Origin: Bacillus sp. RAR_GA_16
Lineage (GTDB): Bacteria > Bacillota > Bacilli > Bacillales > Guptibacillaceae
Assembly: GCF_020165985.1 (NCBI RefSeq)
Contig: NZ_JAIUKZ010000011.1
Span: 1-64,000 of the forward strand
DNA: 64,000 bases
Reading direction: 5' to 3'
Position numbers and translations under genes: made by a program. Position 1 is the stretch's first letter. Each line of letters begins with the position of its first letter. The notes beneath the pieces were generated by a model that saw only the letters and a program-made list of their open reading frames with translations, did not search any database and was not told the DNA's origin. Shown in pieces: positions 51,592 through 60,754 of the stretch.

Positions 51592-53034
51592 ATGATCACA
51601 TTTGTCGGAGCTATTTGTTTATTAATTGTTGGGTATTACGTTTATTCTAAGGTGGTTGAACGAATTTTCGGCATTGACGATGATCGTGAGACGCCTGCAT
51701 ATACAAAGCAAGATGGCATGGATTATATGCCGATGAGCTGGTGGAAAGGCAGCTTGATCCAACTTTTGAATATCGCCGGTCTTGGTCCTATCTTTGGTGC
51801 AGTTCTTGGTGCACTATACGGGCCTGTTGCTTTCATATGGATTGTCATTGGCTCACTCTTTGCAGGAGCTGTTCACGATTATTTCTCAGGTATGATGTCA
51901 CTTAGGCATAATGGGGAACAGTATCCTTCACTCGTTGGACGCTACCTTGGAAAAGGGGCGAAAGGAACGATCAATATCATCTCAATCGTTTTGATGATTC
52001 TTGTTGCTGCTGCTTTTACAGCTGGGCCAGCTCAGCTAATGGCGCAAGTAACACCGCTAAGTTTCACGATGAGCTTACTACTCATTTTTACTTATTTTGT
52101 ACTCGCAGCGATTCTTCCTGTAAATAAAATCATCGGTCGAATTTATCCTATTTTTGGAGTTATTCTGATCGTGATGGCTGTTTCCATTGCAATTGGATTA
52201 TTCTTTATGGACAATCCTATCCCGAATTTGACGTTCTCAAACCTGCATCCGGATAATTTACCGTTATGGCCACTCTTAATGATTACCGTATCGTGCGGAG
52301 CAATATCAGGTTTCCATTCTACTCAAAGTCCAATTATCGCTAGAACAATGAAACGTGAGAGCGACGGAAAGAAAGTTTTCTACGGAGCGATGATTGCTGA
52401 AGGTGTGATTGCATTAATATGGGCAGCAGCTGGTATGACATTCTTCGGAAGTACAGGTGGACTTCAAGGAGCACTTGCTGCTGGAGGACCATCTGGTGTA
52501 GTAAACGAAATAAGTTCTTCTTTACTAGGTACATTTGGTGGAGTGCTAGCGATTGTTGGCGTCATCATTCTTCCAATCACAACAGGTGATACATCCCTTC
52601 GCTCATCTCGTATGATGCTTGCGGATCTATTTACTAAAAAAGGGCCTTCGAAAGCTGCTGACGGCAAAGGGAAGACGCTTCTTTTAACAGCCGCTGTGGC
52701 GACACCAACTTTTCTTTTAACGCAAATTGACTATACGTTCCTTTGGCGCTATGTTGGTTTTACAAATCAACTTGTAGCTACTGTGATGCTATGGACAGCA
52801 GCCATGTATCTTGTTAAAAAGCAAAAATTCCATTGGATCTGTAGTTTGCCAGCCCTCTTCATGACAATGACCGTTTCAACGTATCTTTTCCTTGCACCAG
52901 AAGGGTTTCAACTTCCATACACTATTTCAATGGTCTTAGGTGGGGTCATTACTTGTGTAACAGCGGGATGGTTTGGTTATCAACTATGGAAAGCTCGCAA
53001 AAGAAAGATGGTTACAATCGAACAAGTCGCATAA
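51592..53034 (+). CDS. cstA: CstA-family pyruvate/peptide transporter
   Basis: A 480-residue carrier with about twelve helices and CstA motifs: LNIAGLGPIFGAVLGALYGP, GAVHDYFSGMMSLRHNG, CGAISGFHSTQSPIIARTM, and ITTGDTSLRSSRM. Shorter than E. coli CstA/BtsT (about 700), as in the short CstA group of Firmicutes. Such carriers take up pyruvate or peptides under carbon limitation. ATG 51592 follows AAAGGAGG. The upstream cre-like site supports carbon control. Confidence 0.92.
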   Translation: MITFVGAICLLIVGYYVYSKVVERIFGIDDDRETPAYTKQDGMDYMPMSWWKGSLIQLLNIAGLGPIFGAVLGALYGPVAFIWIVIGSLFAGAVHDYFSGMMSLRHNGEQYPSLVGRYLGKGAKGTINIISIVLMILVAAAFTAGPAQLMAQVTPLSFTMSLLLIFTYFVLAAILPVNKIIGRIYPIFGVILIVMAVSIAIGLFFMDNPIPNLTFSNLHPDNLPLWPLLMITVSCGAISGFHSTQSPIIARTMKRESDGKKVFYGAMIAEGVIALIWAAAGMTFFGSTGGLQGALAAGGPSGVVNEISSSLLGTFGGVLAIVGVIILPITTGDTSLRSSRMMLADLFTKKGPSKAADGKGKTLLLTAAVATPTFLLTQIDYTFLWRYVGFTNQLVATVMLWTAAMYLVKKQKFHWICSLPALFMTMTVSTYLFLAPEGFQLPYTISMVLGGVITCVTAGWFGYQLWKARKRKMVTIEQVA

Positions 53035-53037
53035 GAA

Positions 53038-53080
53038 AAAGCAGCAATCCTTTTTAAGTTGAAAAGGATTGCTGCTTTTT
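53038..53080. terminator. Bidirectional intrinsic terminator
   Basis: Long stem AAAGCAGCAATCC-TTTT / AAAA-GGATTGCTGCTTT between cstA and the convergent nitroreductase gene, whose stop lies within it. Confidence 0.9.
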
Positions 53081-53653
53081 TACTGTCTGATCACATATCG
53101 TTAGTTTGGTCTTTACGGACTGACGTTCTTTTGGTTTAGGTACATGCGCAGGTTTGCCAATATGAAGCATACCTACAATAATATCATCACGTTGAAGGCC
53201 GATGTCCTCTCGGAATTCTGGGTCAAATATAAATCCATTTGTTTTCCAAACGACTCCAAGTCCTTTCGACCAGGAAAGAAGCTGTATATTTTGAATGAAG
53301 GCACACGTTGCCGCAAAATCTTCATGACGCTCTTTTTCTGATGCTGACGCTTTCACTGATACGACGAGATGAATGGGTATGTCACTAATGAATTGATTGA
53401 TCTTTTCTTGTTTTTTCTTCGATTTTTCTTCATCAGGTTCCGTACGAGCAATACTTCTCTGAACATGCTCAATTAGTTGGCCTTTACCATCACCTTTAAA
53501 TAACTTCACTTCCCATGGTTCTCTTAGCTTGTGATTTGGCGCCCACTTCGCATCCTCAAGAATTTCTACAATTCGATATAGTGGGATATCGTCGGGCTGA
53601 AATTTTCGAATGGTTCTTCTTGAAACAATCGTCTGTTGAATCGTCTCTAACAT
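53054..53653 (-). CDS. Nitroreductase family protein, Fur-regulated
   Basis: A 199-residue nitroreductase-fold flavoprotein: VSRRTIRKFQPDDI at the N-terminus, EDAKWAPNHKLREPWEVKLF and WSKGLGVVWKTNGFIFDPEFREDIG. Members with APNH in this position include YfhC/YfkO-like enzymes. A perfect Fur box fills the promoter spacer, so it is likely derepressed in iron limitation, perhaps as a ferric-siderophore or flavin reductase (inference). Confidence 0.88.
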   Translation of the reverse strand: MLETIQQTIVSRRTIRKFQPDDIPLYRIVEILEDAKWAPNHKLREPWEVKLFKGDGKGQLIEHVQRSIARTEPDEEKSKKKQEKINQFISDIPIHLVVSVKASASEKERHEDFAATCAFIQNIQLLSWSKGLGVVWKTNGFIFDPEFREDIGLQRDDIIVGMLHIGKPAHVPKPKERQSVKTKLTICDQTVKKQQSFST

Positions 53654-53705
53654 GATGAATCAGGCCCCTTTCCTTAGAGAGCTTCACTGATGTTATCCTA
53701 TCTCC

Positions 53706-53734
53706 ATTTTATTGATAATGATTATCAATGTCAA
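53706..53734 (-). promoter_or_regulatory. Promoter with perfect Fur box in the spacer
   Basis: Minus-strand -35 TTGACA (53729-53734), 17-bp spacer, -10 TAAAAT (53706-53711). The spacer is covered by the perfect 19-bp palindrome ATTGATAATCATTATCAAT, i.e. a full Fur box. Confidence 0.88.
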
Positions 53735-53754
53735 ACAAAAAAAGAAAGCCTTTT

Positions 53755-54744
53755 TTAGACTTTCTTCCTTTGATAGTATTCCGCTACTAGCTCATCCATG
53801 ATTTTGCTTGTTCTTAGTGCAGTATCTCCTGTACTTGGAGATTGCCCTATACCGTTAAGATCATTCACAATTGATTGAATTAACGGCTGTTGCACATGCT
53901 CTGGATAAACCACTTCAATTTCCCGTTCACCCTGCTCATTTTTAATAATAATGGGACGTTCTTGAAGAGTTGAATAAATGATTGAACCTTCATCACCGAC
54001 AATTTCATTGACATCTTCATTTTTATACGATTGAAAACACCATTGACCGGTACCATGTACACCCGATTGGAAAACATACGTGCCAGACACCATGTCTTCC
54101 GCTTCATAGAGATTACCTTGATTGTCTGCAAAGCCTTTTGCTTGTTCAATAGGACCAAATAGGTAATCTAAAAAATCGAGTGTGTGGCTAGCTAGATCAA
54201 AAAAGTGACCACCGCCTGAAATTTCTGGTTTTACCCGCCACGGTAAATCCCCTTTTTTCTCTTGCTCGGAAGCTTTTTTATGATGAACGGTTCTTACAAA
54301 TCGAACATTGCCGATCGCGTTATTGTCTAACAACTCTTTTACCTGCAATAGAGCTGGCATCGCTCGACGGTAAAAAGCGACGAATAATGGAACATTATTC
54401 GCGTGGCATACTTCGATCATCTCCTGACATTCCTCTGTGTTTAAGGCCATTGGCTTTTCAACATAAACTGGCTTCCCAGCTTGAGCAGCAAGAAGGGTGT
54501 ATTCTTTATGACTTGATGGAGGTGTAGCAATATAAACAGCATCTACTTCCTCATCTTGTATTAAGTCCTCCGCACTTGTATACCATTTAGGAACGCCGTG
54601 TCTCTCTGCATAATCACGAGCAAGTTCCCCGTCCCGACGCATAACTGCAACTAACTCCGAATGATCAGCTTTTTGAAAGCCGGGTCCGCTTTTCTTTTCG
54701 GTGACTTTTCCACAACCGATGATTCCCCAACGAATTGTCTTCAT
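53755..54744 (-). CDS. Gfo/Idh/MocA family oxidoreductase
   Basis: A 329-residue NAD(P)-dependent dehydrogenase: RWGIIGCGKVTEKKSGPGF binds the nucleotide, VYIATPPSSHKEYTLLAAQAGKPVYVEKPMALN includes the catalytic EKP Lys, and SGGGHFFDLASHTLDFLDY has the substrate His. Likely acts on a sugar or cyclitol; substrate unknown. It overlaps the relP gene upstream by 4 bp, an odd partnership. Confidence 0.9.
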   Translation of the reverse strand: MKTIRWGIIGCGKVTEKKSGPGFQKADHSELVAVMRRDGELARDYAERHGVPKWYTSAEDLIQDEEVDAVYIATPPSSHKEYTLLAAQAGKPVYVEKPMALNTEECQEMIEVCHANNVPLFVAFYRRAMPALLQVKELLDNNAIGNVRFVRTVHHKKASEQEKKGDLPWRVKPEISGGGHFFDLASHTLDFLDYLFGPIEQAKGFADNQGNLYEAEDMVSGTYVFQSGVHGTGQWCFQSYKNEDVNEIVGDEGSIIYSTLQERPIIIKNEQGEREIEVVYPEHVQQPLIQSIVNDLNGIGQSPSTGDTALRTSKIMDELVAEYYQRKKV

Positions 54745-55409
54745 ATGTGCCCCCTTGCTGAAAGTTGTCTTTCCTCAATTTCATGTTCCTTAAATTCATT
54801 AACATCGTCTTTTATTCGCATCATTTTAGCATCAAGATAATGAATCATCTCTGCCGCTTCTTTTAATTCATTACTTAATTTGTCAGGGATCTCTCCTTCA
54901 AATTTATAATAAATTTTGTGCTCCAAGCTTGCCCAAAAATCCATCGCGATTGTACGCAGTTGAATTTCTACTCTTACCAGTTCTGGCCCTTTTGATAGGA
55001 AAACAGGGATTTCTACAATCAGGTGTAGGCTTTTATATCCATTCGGCTTTGGATGTTTCACGTAATCTTTTACGTTAATAAGGCGAATGTCATCCTGACT
55101 TTTAATCATTTCATAGATACGATAAATATCATTTGTAAAGGAGCATGTTACTCGGACTCCAGCGATATCGTTAATATGTTTCTTCACATTTTCAGTCGTA
55201 ATTTCTAGTCCCTTCCGCTCAAGTTTCGCCATAATGCTTTCAGGAGATTTTATACGTGATTTAACATGTTCAATGGGATTATGCTGATGAACAAATTGAA
55301 ATTCATCATTTAAAATCGTTAACTTGGTGTTAATTTCATCGAGTGCAAATTTATAAATGAACAAAAAATTCTTCCATTCTTCAATACGTTCTTGGAATTC
55401 CTTCTTCAT
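54741..55409 (-). CDS. relP: Small alarmone synthetase RelP (YwaC-like)
   Basis: A 222-residue (p)ppGpp synthetase: HNPIEHVKSRIKSPESIMAKLERKG, INDIAGVRVTCSFTNDIYRI, HPKPNGYKSLHLIVEIP and RVEIQLRTIAMDFWASLEHKIYYKF. This sequence follows YwaC/SasA (RelP), not YjbM (RelQ), in its N-terminal KNFLFIYKFALDEINTKL. There is no hydrolase domain. RelP genes are usually induced by cell-envelope stress. Overlap with the next gene suggests coupled translation. Confidence 0.93.
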   Translation of the reverse strand: MKKEFQERIEEWKNFLFIYKFALDEINTKLTILNDEFQFVHQHNPIEHVKSRIKSPESIMAKLERKGLEITTENVKKHINDIAGVRVTCSFTNDIYRIYEMIKSQDDIRLINVKDYVKHPKPNGYKSLHLIVEIPVFLSKGPELVRVEIQLRTIAMDFWASLEHKIYYKFEGEIPDKLSNELKEAAEMIHYLDAKMMRIKDDVNEFKEHEIEERQLSARGHI

Positions 55410-55529
55410 GTTCAGATCATCCTTTCACCAGTTACCGTACCATATTTTTCGAAACGGCGTGTGAAAGATCTTTGACGAACTCAGAACAAATGGGTTGATA
55501 TGTTAGAATAAAATAAAAGGAGGTAAAAA

Positions 55530-55736
55530 ATGGGTAAAGCTAAACACCACTTTCTAACGATCATAAATCTTTTCATAAGTGCAGTCGCTATGGGCTTCTA
55601 TGCATTCACGATGGTTCAGGATAATAAAATAGGATATTTTTTCACCTTTCTCATCCTTGGCTTCTTTTTCATTGTGTTGGCGATTTACGGCATGGTTCGG
55701 AATCATAAACTAGCTCAATCGAAGGAAAACCATTAA
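55530..55736 (+). CDS. Small membrane protein with two helices (YdiK-like)
   Basis: A 68-residue protein: basic start MGKAKHHFLTIINLF, two hydrophobic helices (residues 8-28 and 34-56), charged tail. ATG 55530 follows AAAGGAGGT. It resembles small Bacillus YdiK-type membrane proteins; no function is known. Confidence 0.75.
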   Translation: MGKAKHHFLTIINLFISAVAMGFYAFTMVQDNKIGYFFTFLILGFFFIVLAIYGMVRNHKLAQSKENH

Positions 55737-55808
55737 GCTTTCATTGAATATAAAGAACAGAAACTTCTGTTTCGTTTTACCTTCTCGTATTTAATGAAAG
55801 GTCCTTCC

Positions 55809-57134
55809 TTATCCTATAAAGACAAGGCCAAGCGAAATCGCCACACCACTTACAATTAATACGATGAAGCAATAGCCCATAATGTCCTTTGCCTTCAACC
55901 CTGCAATGGCAAGAGCTGGTAAGGCCCAAAATGGCTGAATCATATTCGTCCACGCGTCTCCCCATGCGACAGCCATGGCTGTTTTGGGAATTGAAACGCC
56001 TAACTCCTTCGCTGCATCAAGCATAATGGGTGCCTGAACTGCCCACTGTCCTCCGCCAGATGGTACGAAGAAATTCACAATTCCTGCGCTAATAAAAGCA
56101 AAGAATGGAAACGTAAACTCATTTGATATTGATACGAAACCCCGGGAAAGCTGGGCTGCCAGACCAGAGGCTACCATCATTCCCATAATACCGGCGTAGA
56201 AAGGAAACTGAATGATGATCCCACTGGCTCCTTTCACCGCATTACTAACCGCTTCAAGAAAATGACGTGGTGTTCCATGAAACAGTATTCCAAGAAAAAG
56301 AAAACCAAAATTGACAATGTTCAAATTCAATTCAAACCCTGCGTTCACAAAATAATAAACGAGGTAAGCAATCCCCACGAGCGATATAACCATCGATACA
56401 ATACGGCTATTCTCAAGTCTTTCAGCTGGTGTTACGTCACCTTCAAGACTCGCTGCCTCTACATGATTTTCCTCAAGCAGCGTTCGATCAATATGTACAC
56501 GCTCTTCTTCTGCAGGTGACATCCAGTAATTAATAAGAGGTAATAGAAGAAAAAGGGACGCTACAATCATCAAATTAAAGAGGGAAAATATCGTCTCGTT
56601 TGTTGAAATGATGCCAATTAAATCAGCTGTGAAATGGTCTGGAGTGGCAATGGTAAGGGGAATGGAACCTGCAAGCCCTCCATGCCATACAAGAAAACCA
56701 CTATAAGCACTCGCAATCAACAAACGATAGTCGACTTTCTCTACCTGCCTTGCTAGTTCTTTTGCATAGAGGGCACCGATTACAAGGCCAAACCCCCAAT
56801 TGATCCAGCTAGCGAGCAAGGAAATGAGTGTCACGTATACGATCGCCTGTCCAGGTGTTTTCGCTCTTTTTGCAAGAAAACGAAGACCTTTTTTAAAAAG
56901 CGGGCTACTTGCTAGGACATAGCCTGTTACGAGAACAAGCACCATCTGCATGGAAAAAGCGAGTAAACTCCAAAATCCTTCGCCGAAATATTGCACCATT
57001 TCAACCGGTGAACTGCCGGTAAAAATCATCCCAAGTGCAAAGACAACGAATGTTAAGATAATCACAAACAAAAAGGGATCAGGTAAATAACGCTGCATGA
57101 TCCGATTGGATAATGCGATGGAAGATTTCAGCAT
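55809..57134 (-). CDS. atoE: Short-chain fatty acid transporter (AtoE family)
   Basis: A 441-residue carrier with about twelve helices: RIMQRYLPDPFLFVIILTFVVF, SWINWGFGLVIGALYAKELAR, HGGLAGSIPL and the conserved NFFVPSGGGQWAVQAPIMLDAA plus AVAWGDAWTNMIQPFWALP. It moves acetoacetate or butyrate-type acids. A cre element lies in the upstream region, in agreement with catabolite control. Partner CoA-transferase genes are not adjacent. Confidence 0.93.
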   Translation of the reverse strand: MLKSSIALSNRIMQRYLPDPFLFVIILTFVVFALGMIFTGSSPVEMVQYFGEGFWSLLAFSMQMVLVLVTGYVLASSPLFKKGLRFLAKRAKTPGQAIVYVTLISLLASWINWGFGLVIGALYAKELARQVEKVDYRLLIASAYSGFLVWHGGLAGSIPLTIATPDHFTADLIGIISTNETIFSLFNLMIVASLFLLLPLINYWMSPAEEERVHIDRTLLEENHVEAASLEGDVTPAERLENSRIVSMVISLVGIAYLVYYFVNAGFELNLNIVNFGFLFLGILFHGTPRHFLEAVSNAVKGASGIIIQFPFYAGIMGMMVASGLAAQLSRGFVSISNEFTFPFFAFISAGIVNFFVPSGGGQWAVQAPIMLDAAKELGVSIPKTAMAVAWGDAWTNMIQPFWALPALAIAGLKAKDIMGYCFIVLIVSGVAISLGLVFIG

Positions 57135-57210
57135 ACATTCAGCTCCTTGTTAATCATAATGAGGTACTTTTCTTCATTCGGTAGTGACTCTCTTAATTCC
57201 TACCTTAAAT

Positions 57211-57225
57211 AGAAAACGCTTTCAC
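57211..57225. promoter_or_regulatory. cre-like element upstream of atoE
   Basis: Minus-strand GTGAAAGCGTTTTCT matches the cre consensus at all but the first position, 77-91 bp before the atoE start. Confidence 0.55.
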
Positions 57226-57240
57226 GTTGTTTTTTTTCAC

Positions 57241-57267
57241 GCAAAAAAAGCCGCCTCAAAAGCGACC
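57241..57267 (-). terminator. Intrinsic terminator after the HpaB-family gene
   Basis: Minus-strand GTCGC / GCGGC stem extended by AAG/CTT with G-U pairs, followed by seven T. Confidence 0.7.
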
Positions 57268-58710
57268 TTACTTTTCACGTTTATTTAAAAATGCTTGAAC
57301 CTGGTTTACATATGGCTGAGTGTAATAGCGATTATAATGAATCGCTGAGAGACGGATCGGATCTCCAAAGAAAAAACGCTCGAACTGAGTTTGACGAGAC
57401 CCAAATGCACTCATGCCGAAATCCCAGGCCATTCGGAATAGCTGTACGCGTTCTTTCGCATGAATGTTCGCACCTTGAAGGTAGTTCGCCAGATCCTCTT
57501 GAATCTCTGAATCAAAATCTTTCTCAGTAGGGATTGAAATTAACCCGCTTGCACCAAGTAGTTGAATGATTTCAATCAATCTCGGATAAACACCTGAAAA
57601 ATATTGTATGGCAGCCTTTAAGGGCTGGCTCTCCGGAACAAGTGTACCAAATTGATTTACTTTACTGTTGACTTCTGATGCTACTAAAAGGGCTTTCATA
57701 ATTTCAAGTGATGTAATGATTTCGCTCATTTTTAACTTAATGTGTTCATATTCCTGAATTTGTATCGCGTCTCCCATAAGCTCGCAAAGTCCAAGAATAT
57801 ACTCTACTTTCACAACCTGCCTGGAGACAGCTTGAAATTGCAAAAATGTGTACATGCCAGTGGCTTCTTCCATATCGCCAACAATCTGGGCATTTTTATA
57901 GAGAAAAACGCACTCCCACGGAACAAGTACGTGATCAAAAACGACGATCGAATCAATTTCTTCAAACTGAGAAGCTAGCGGATGGTCAAAGTGCGATTCA
58001 CGATAACAAAAGGATTCCCTACATAAAAATTTTAGCCCTTTTGTATTAGAAGGAATCATAAAACCGAATAAATAGGAATCGTCTAACGTGTAGCCTCCTG
58101 CAGGTAAAACGAGCAGCTCATCTGTTAATCCCCCCTGGGTAGCCAACAACCTGGCACCTTGAATCACGATTCCTTCCTTTTTTTCTTCAATTACTTTTGC
58201 AGCCGTTACATTCGTATCGTCAAAGTACTGTCCAAGTGATCGATTCACCTGTGGATTAATAAAGGTATGTGTGATGGAAAGATCTTCAGCTCTTGCTTTT
58301 TCATATAGCCGTTTAATATTATCTCCAAAAGCTTGTTGATCCTGGGCAAAATGCGACGCTGCCATACCAAGCGTCATTAGTAGCGTGTTCATATAATCTG
58401 GAGATCTTCCCATCAAGCCCGCACTTAACCTCGCCCACTCCTGGGTGGCTAAGCGCCGTTGTGTGAGATCTTCAACTGTTTTCGGTTGATGATAAGAAAA
58501 CCCATAATCGATTTTACGATCAGGCGTTGAATAGTGAAACAGCTTTTTGTTTTCCGGTTGGCACTGATAATCATAAAGGGCGGCTTTACTTTTTAATATG
58601 CCTTTAAAAGGTGCCAGCTCAGATAATTTTCCTGAACACTTTCCGCCTTCAATCCACACCTCATTTTGGAGCGCATCTATTCGTTCGATATATTCTTTTC
58701 CACTAATCAT
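57268..58710 (-). CDS. 4-hydroxyphenylacetate 3-hydroxylase (HpaB) family monooxygenase
   Basis: A 480-residue FADH2-dependent monooxygenase oxygenase component: MISGKEYIERID, FSYHQPKTVEDLTQRR, ITHTFINPQVNRS, VVFDHVLVPWECVFLYKN and AWDFGMSAFGSRQTQFERFFFGDP. It hydroxylates phenols or related compounds when supplied with reduced flavin; no reductase partner (HpaC) lies next to it, though other flavin reductases occur in the window. ATG 58710 follows AAGGGGAG; the upstream frame to 58761 has no SD. It resembles B. subtilis YoaI. Confidence 0.9.
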   Translation of the reverse strand: MISGKEYIERIDALQNEVWIEGGKCSGKLSELAPFKGILKSKAALYDYQCQPENKKLFHYSTPDRKIDYGFSYHQPKTVEDLTQRRLATQEWARLSAGLMGRSPDYMNTLLMTLGMAASHFAQDQQAFGDNIKRLYEKARAEDLSITHTFINPQVNRSLGQYFDDTNVTAAKVIEEKKEGIVIQGARLLATQGGLTDELLVLPAGGYTLDDSYLFGFMIPSNTKGLKFLCRESFCYRESHFDHPLASQFEEIDSIVVFDHVLVPWECVFLYKNAQIVGDMEEATGMYTFLQFQAVSRQVVKVEYILGLCELMGDAIQIQEYEHIKLKMSEIITSLEIMKALLVASEVNSKVNQFGTLVPESQPLKAAIQYFSGVYPRLIEIIQLLGASGLISIPTEKDFDSEIQEDLANYLQGANIHAKERVQLFRMAWDFGMSAFGSRQTQFERFFFGDPIRLSAIHYNRYYTQPYVNQVQAFLNKREK

Positions 58711-58898
58711 GCCGTCTCCCCTTTTCCTAAAACTACTTATTACACTATGCAACATGTGCATAATAAGGTAGTGTTTCTGCCTTCTTATTGAAAGAATGTA
58801 ATAAGAATGTGTTTTTTATCCCATACTTACTGATAGGGGTTTTCAAGTTAACTATTTTGTGGAACAATAGACTCAGCCTTTTGAAAGGAGCATGTGAA

Positions 58899-59627
58899 TT
58901 GCGTAAATTAACTTACTTACTCATTACAGGTCTATTGATCGTTGTATTAGCAGCCTGTGGAGGAAATGAAGAAAGCAATAATGACAAGAAACAAGAAGAT
59001 ACAAAGACAGAAGAAAAAGCCGGTGAGCAAAAGCAACCGGAAGTTGATAAAGTCGATAAAGATAAAGTCGTCGCTACCGTTAACGGTGAAGAAATCAAAG
59101 GGGAAGATTTCAATGCCCTTTATAGTCAAAGCCAAATGCAATATGTACAAATGGGTCAGGAAGTACCAAAAGATCAGCTAGATCAAATGAAGAAACAAGT
59201 CGCTGAAAGCATGGTCGGTCAGGAGCTAATCCTTCAAGCTGCACAAGAAGAAGGCATTGAAGCTTCTGATGATAAAATTAACGAAGAGTTAGAAAATGTA
59301 AAAAAAGGCTTTGAAGATGAGAAGAAATTTGAAGAAGCTCTGAAGAAAAGCGACATGACAATGGAAGATCTCAAAAAAGAAATCGCGAAAAACATTCAAT
59401 ATACAAAGTACATTGATCAAGAAATCAAAGTGGATGAAGTAAGTGAAAAAGAAATGAAAGAATACTATGAGAAGGCAAAAGAACAAGGCAGTTCTGAAGA
59501 AATGCCAGCTTATGAAGATGTGAAACCTCAGATCAAAGAAGGTCTAGAAGGTGAACAGAAAAATAAGAAAACCCAAGAACTAATCGACAAACTGAAAAAA
59601 GATGCTGATGTAAAAATCAACATTTAA
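58899..59627 (+). CDS. SurA N-terminal-domain lipoprotein without a PPIase domain
   Basis: A 242-residue lipoprotein: lipobox LAAC (Cys18 from the TTG start), acidic/basic low-complexity linker, then a SurA/PrsA-type N-terminal chaperone domain (VATVNGEEIKGEDFNALYSQ, QVAESMVGQELILQAAQEEGI) to about residue 195, and a C-terminal helix (YEDVKPQIKEGLEGEQKNKK). The parvulin domain that sits between these parts in PrsA is missing, so it is likely a chaperone without proline isomerase activity. TTG 58899 follows AAAGGAG at 8 bases. Confidence 0.88.
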   Translation: MRKLTYLLITGLLIVVLAACGGNEESNNDKKQEDTKTEEKAGEQKQPEVDKVDKDKVVATVNGEEIKGEDFNALYSQSQMQYVQMGQEVPKDQLDQMKKQVAESMVGQELILQAAQEEGIEASDDKINEELENVKKGFEDEKKFEEALKKSDMTMEDLKKEIAKNIQYTKYIDQEIKVDEVSEKEMKEYYEKAKEQGSSEEMPAYEDVKPQIKEGLEGEQKNKKTQELIDKLKKDADVKINI

Positions 59628-59640
59628 GTTTGCTGACGAA

Positions 59641-59674
59641 AAGCCACTAGCGAAGTTACTCGCTGGTGGCTTTT
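59641..59674. terminator. Bidirectional intrinsic terminator
   Basis: Stem AAGCCAC-AGCGA / TCGCT-GTGGCTT with one mismatch and TTTTTT, between convergent genes. Confidence 0.88.
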
Positions 59675-60069
59675 TTCTTGTCATAAAGGTGGTCTTCCAG
59701 CTGACTTCGAATTTCAGTTGGTATTGGCATGCTTTTTTGTTGATCAAAATGGTAGTTCACATATGTAGCGCTTCCTCTAACGCATAACTTCTCTTTTTGA
59801 TGAATTTCCTCATAGACTTCAAAACTTGTTCGTCCAATTCGCTTAACCCAGGTGTAGACGGTTATTGGAGTTCCGTAATAGATCTGAGAAACATATTCTG
59901 CATCCATTTTTAAAAGAACGCAGTGCCAATCATGAAAACGTAAATCTGGATTAAATAGGCGGAAAATCGGATCACGGCCAGATTCAAACCAGACGGGGAT
60001 GACCGTATTATTTATATGACCGGCTCCATCCGTTTCTGAAACTCTTGGATCGATGACTTTCTGAAACAT
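59656..60069 (-). CDS. Acyl-CoA thioesterase, 4HBT hot-dog family
   Basis: A 137-residue hot-dog protein: PRVSETDGAGHINNTVIPVWFESGRDPIFRLF has the Asp/His-Asn motif of the 4HBT group (YbgC/FcbC-like), then TYVNYHFDQQKSMPIP. Likely hydrolyses acyl-CoA; substrate unknown. Confidence 0.88.
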   Translation of the reverse strand: MFQKVIDPRVSETDGAGHINNTVIPVWFESGRDPIFRLFNPDLRFHDWHCVLLKMDAEYVSQIYYGTPITVYTWVKRIGRTSFEVYEEIHQKEKLCVRGSATYVNYHFDQQKSMPIPTEIRSQLEDHLYDKKKATSE

Positions 60070-60248
60070 ATAGCACCTCCTGTTATTTTACTAATTCGCT
60101 TTTTGAAGGCACTCTTCCTTCGCACTCATCTGAAAAGAAGCTTCTAGAAATGTGGCACTTTATGGCGAACGAATGTTCTTTCGCCTTGTTTGTCATTGCG
60201 TTATACTGGACTTAGGTAGACAGGCTAATGTAAAGGAGAGTGAAGACG

Positions 60249-60665
60249 ATGAAACACCATCCCATTCCCTACTTCACATTTGAAGGCACAGCACGGGAGG
60301 CTTTGGAATACTACAAGGACGTTTTCGACGGAGAAGTAACGGATCTCCAAACGTTCGGAGAAGCAAATTTTGAAACGCCACCAGAAATGGACAATTACAT
60401 CATGCACGCACGATTCAAAAAAGATGAGCTCTTTTTCATGGTTTCCGATGGTTTTATGAATCAATCTATCACTGTTGGTAATAACCTCTCTCTTGCCCTC
60501 GAATTCGATAGCGCTGAAGAAATCGAGTCGCTCTATGCGCGCCTGAAAGAAAAAGGCACCGTATATATGGAACTCCAAGATACCTTCTGGGGAGCGACAT
60601 TCGCGAAGGTAAAGGATGCATATGGAGTGATTTGGGATCTTAATTTTGAGAAAGCTGGATCATAG
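60249..60665 (+). CDS. VOC/glyoxalase family protein (PhnB-like)
   Basis: A 138-residue VOC-fold protein: HPIPYFTFEGTAREALEYYKDVFDGEV and FWGATFAKVKDAYGVIWDLNFEK, typical of the PhnB/YjdN-like group. Metal-ligand positions are only partly kept, and function in this group is generally unknown. I start at ATG 60249 after AAAGGAGAG rather than GTG 60240, which overlaps the SD. Confidence 0.87.
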   Translation: MKHHPIPYFTFEGTAREALEYYKDVFDGEVTDLQTFGEANFETPPEMDNYIMHARFKKDELFFMVSDGFMNQSITVGNNLSLALEFDSAEEIESLYARLKEKGTVYMELQDTFWGATFAKVKDAYGVIWDLNFEKAGS

Positions 60666-60681
60666 GAATAGTCAATGAGGT

Positions 60682-60708
60682 CCTCCACGCGTGTGGGGGC
60701 TTTTTTTG
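60682..60708 (+). terminator. Intrinsic terminator after the VOC gene
   Basis: Stem CCTCCAC / GTGGGGG with GCGT loop and seven T. Confidence 0.8.
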
Positions 60709-60754
60709 GGTGTTTGGGGGGATTACAGCGAAATTGCGGGGCTCGAGAGCCGTT

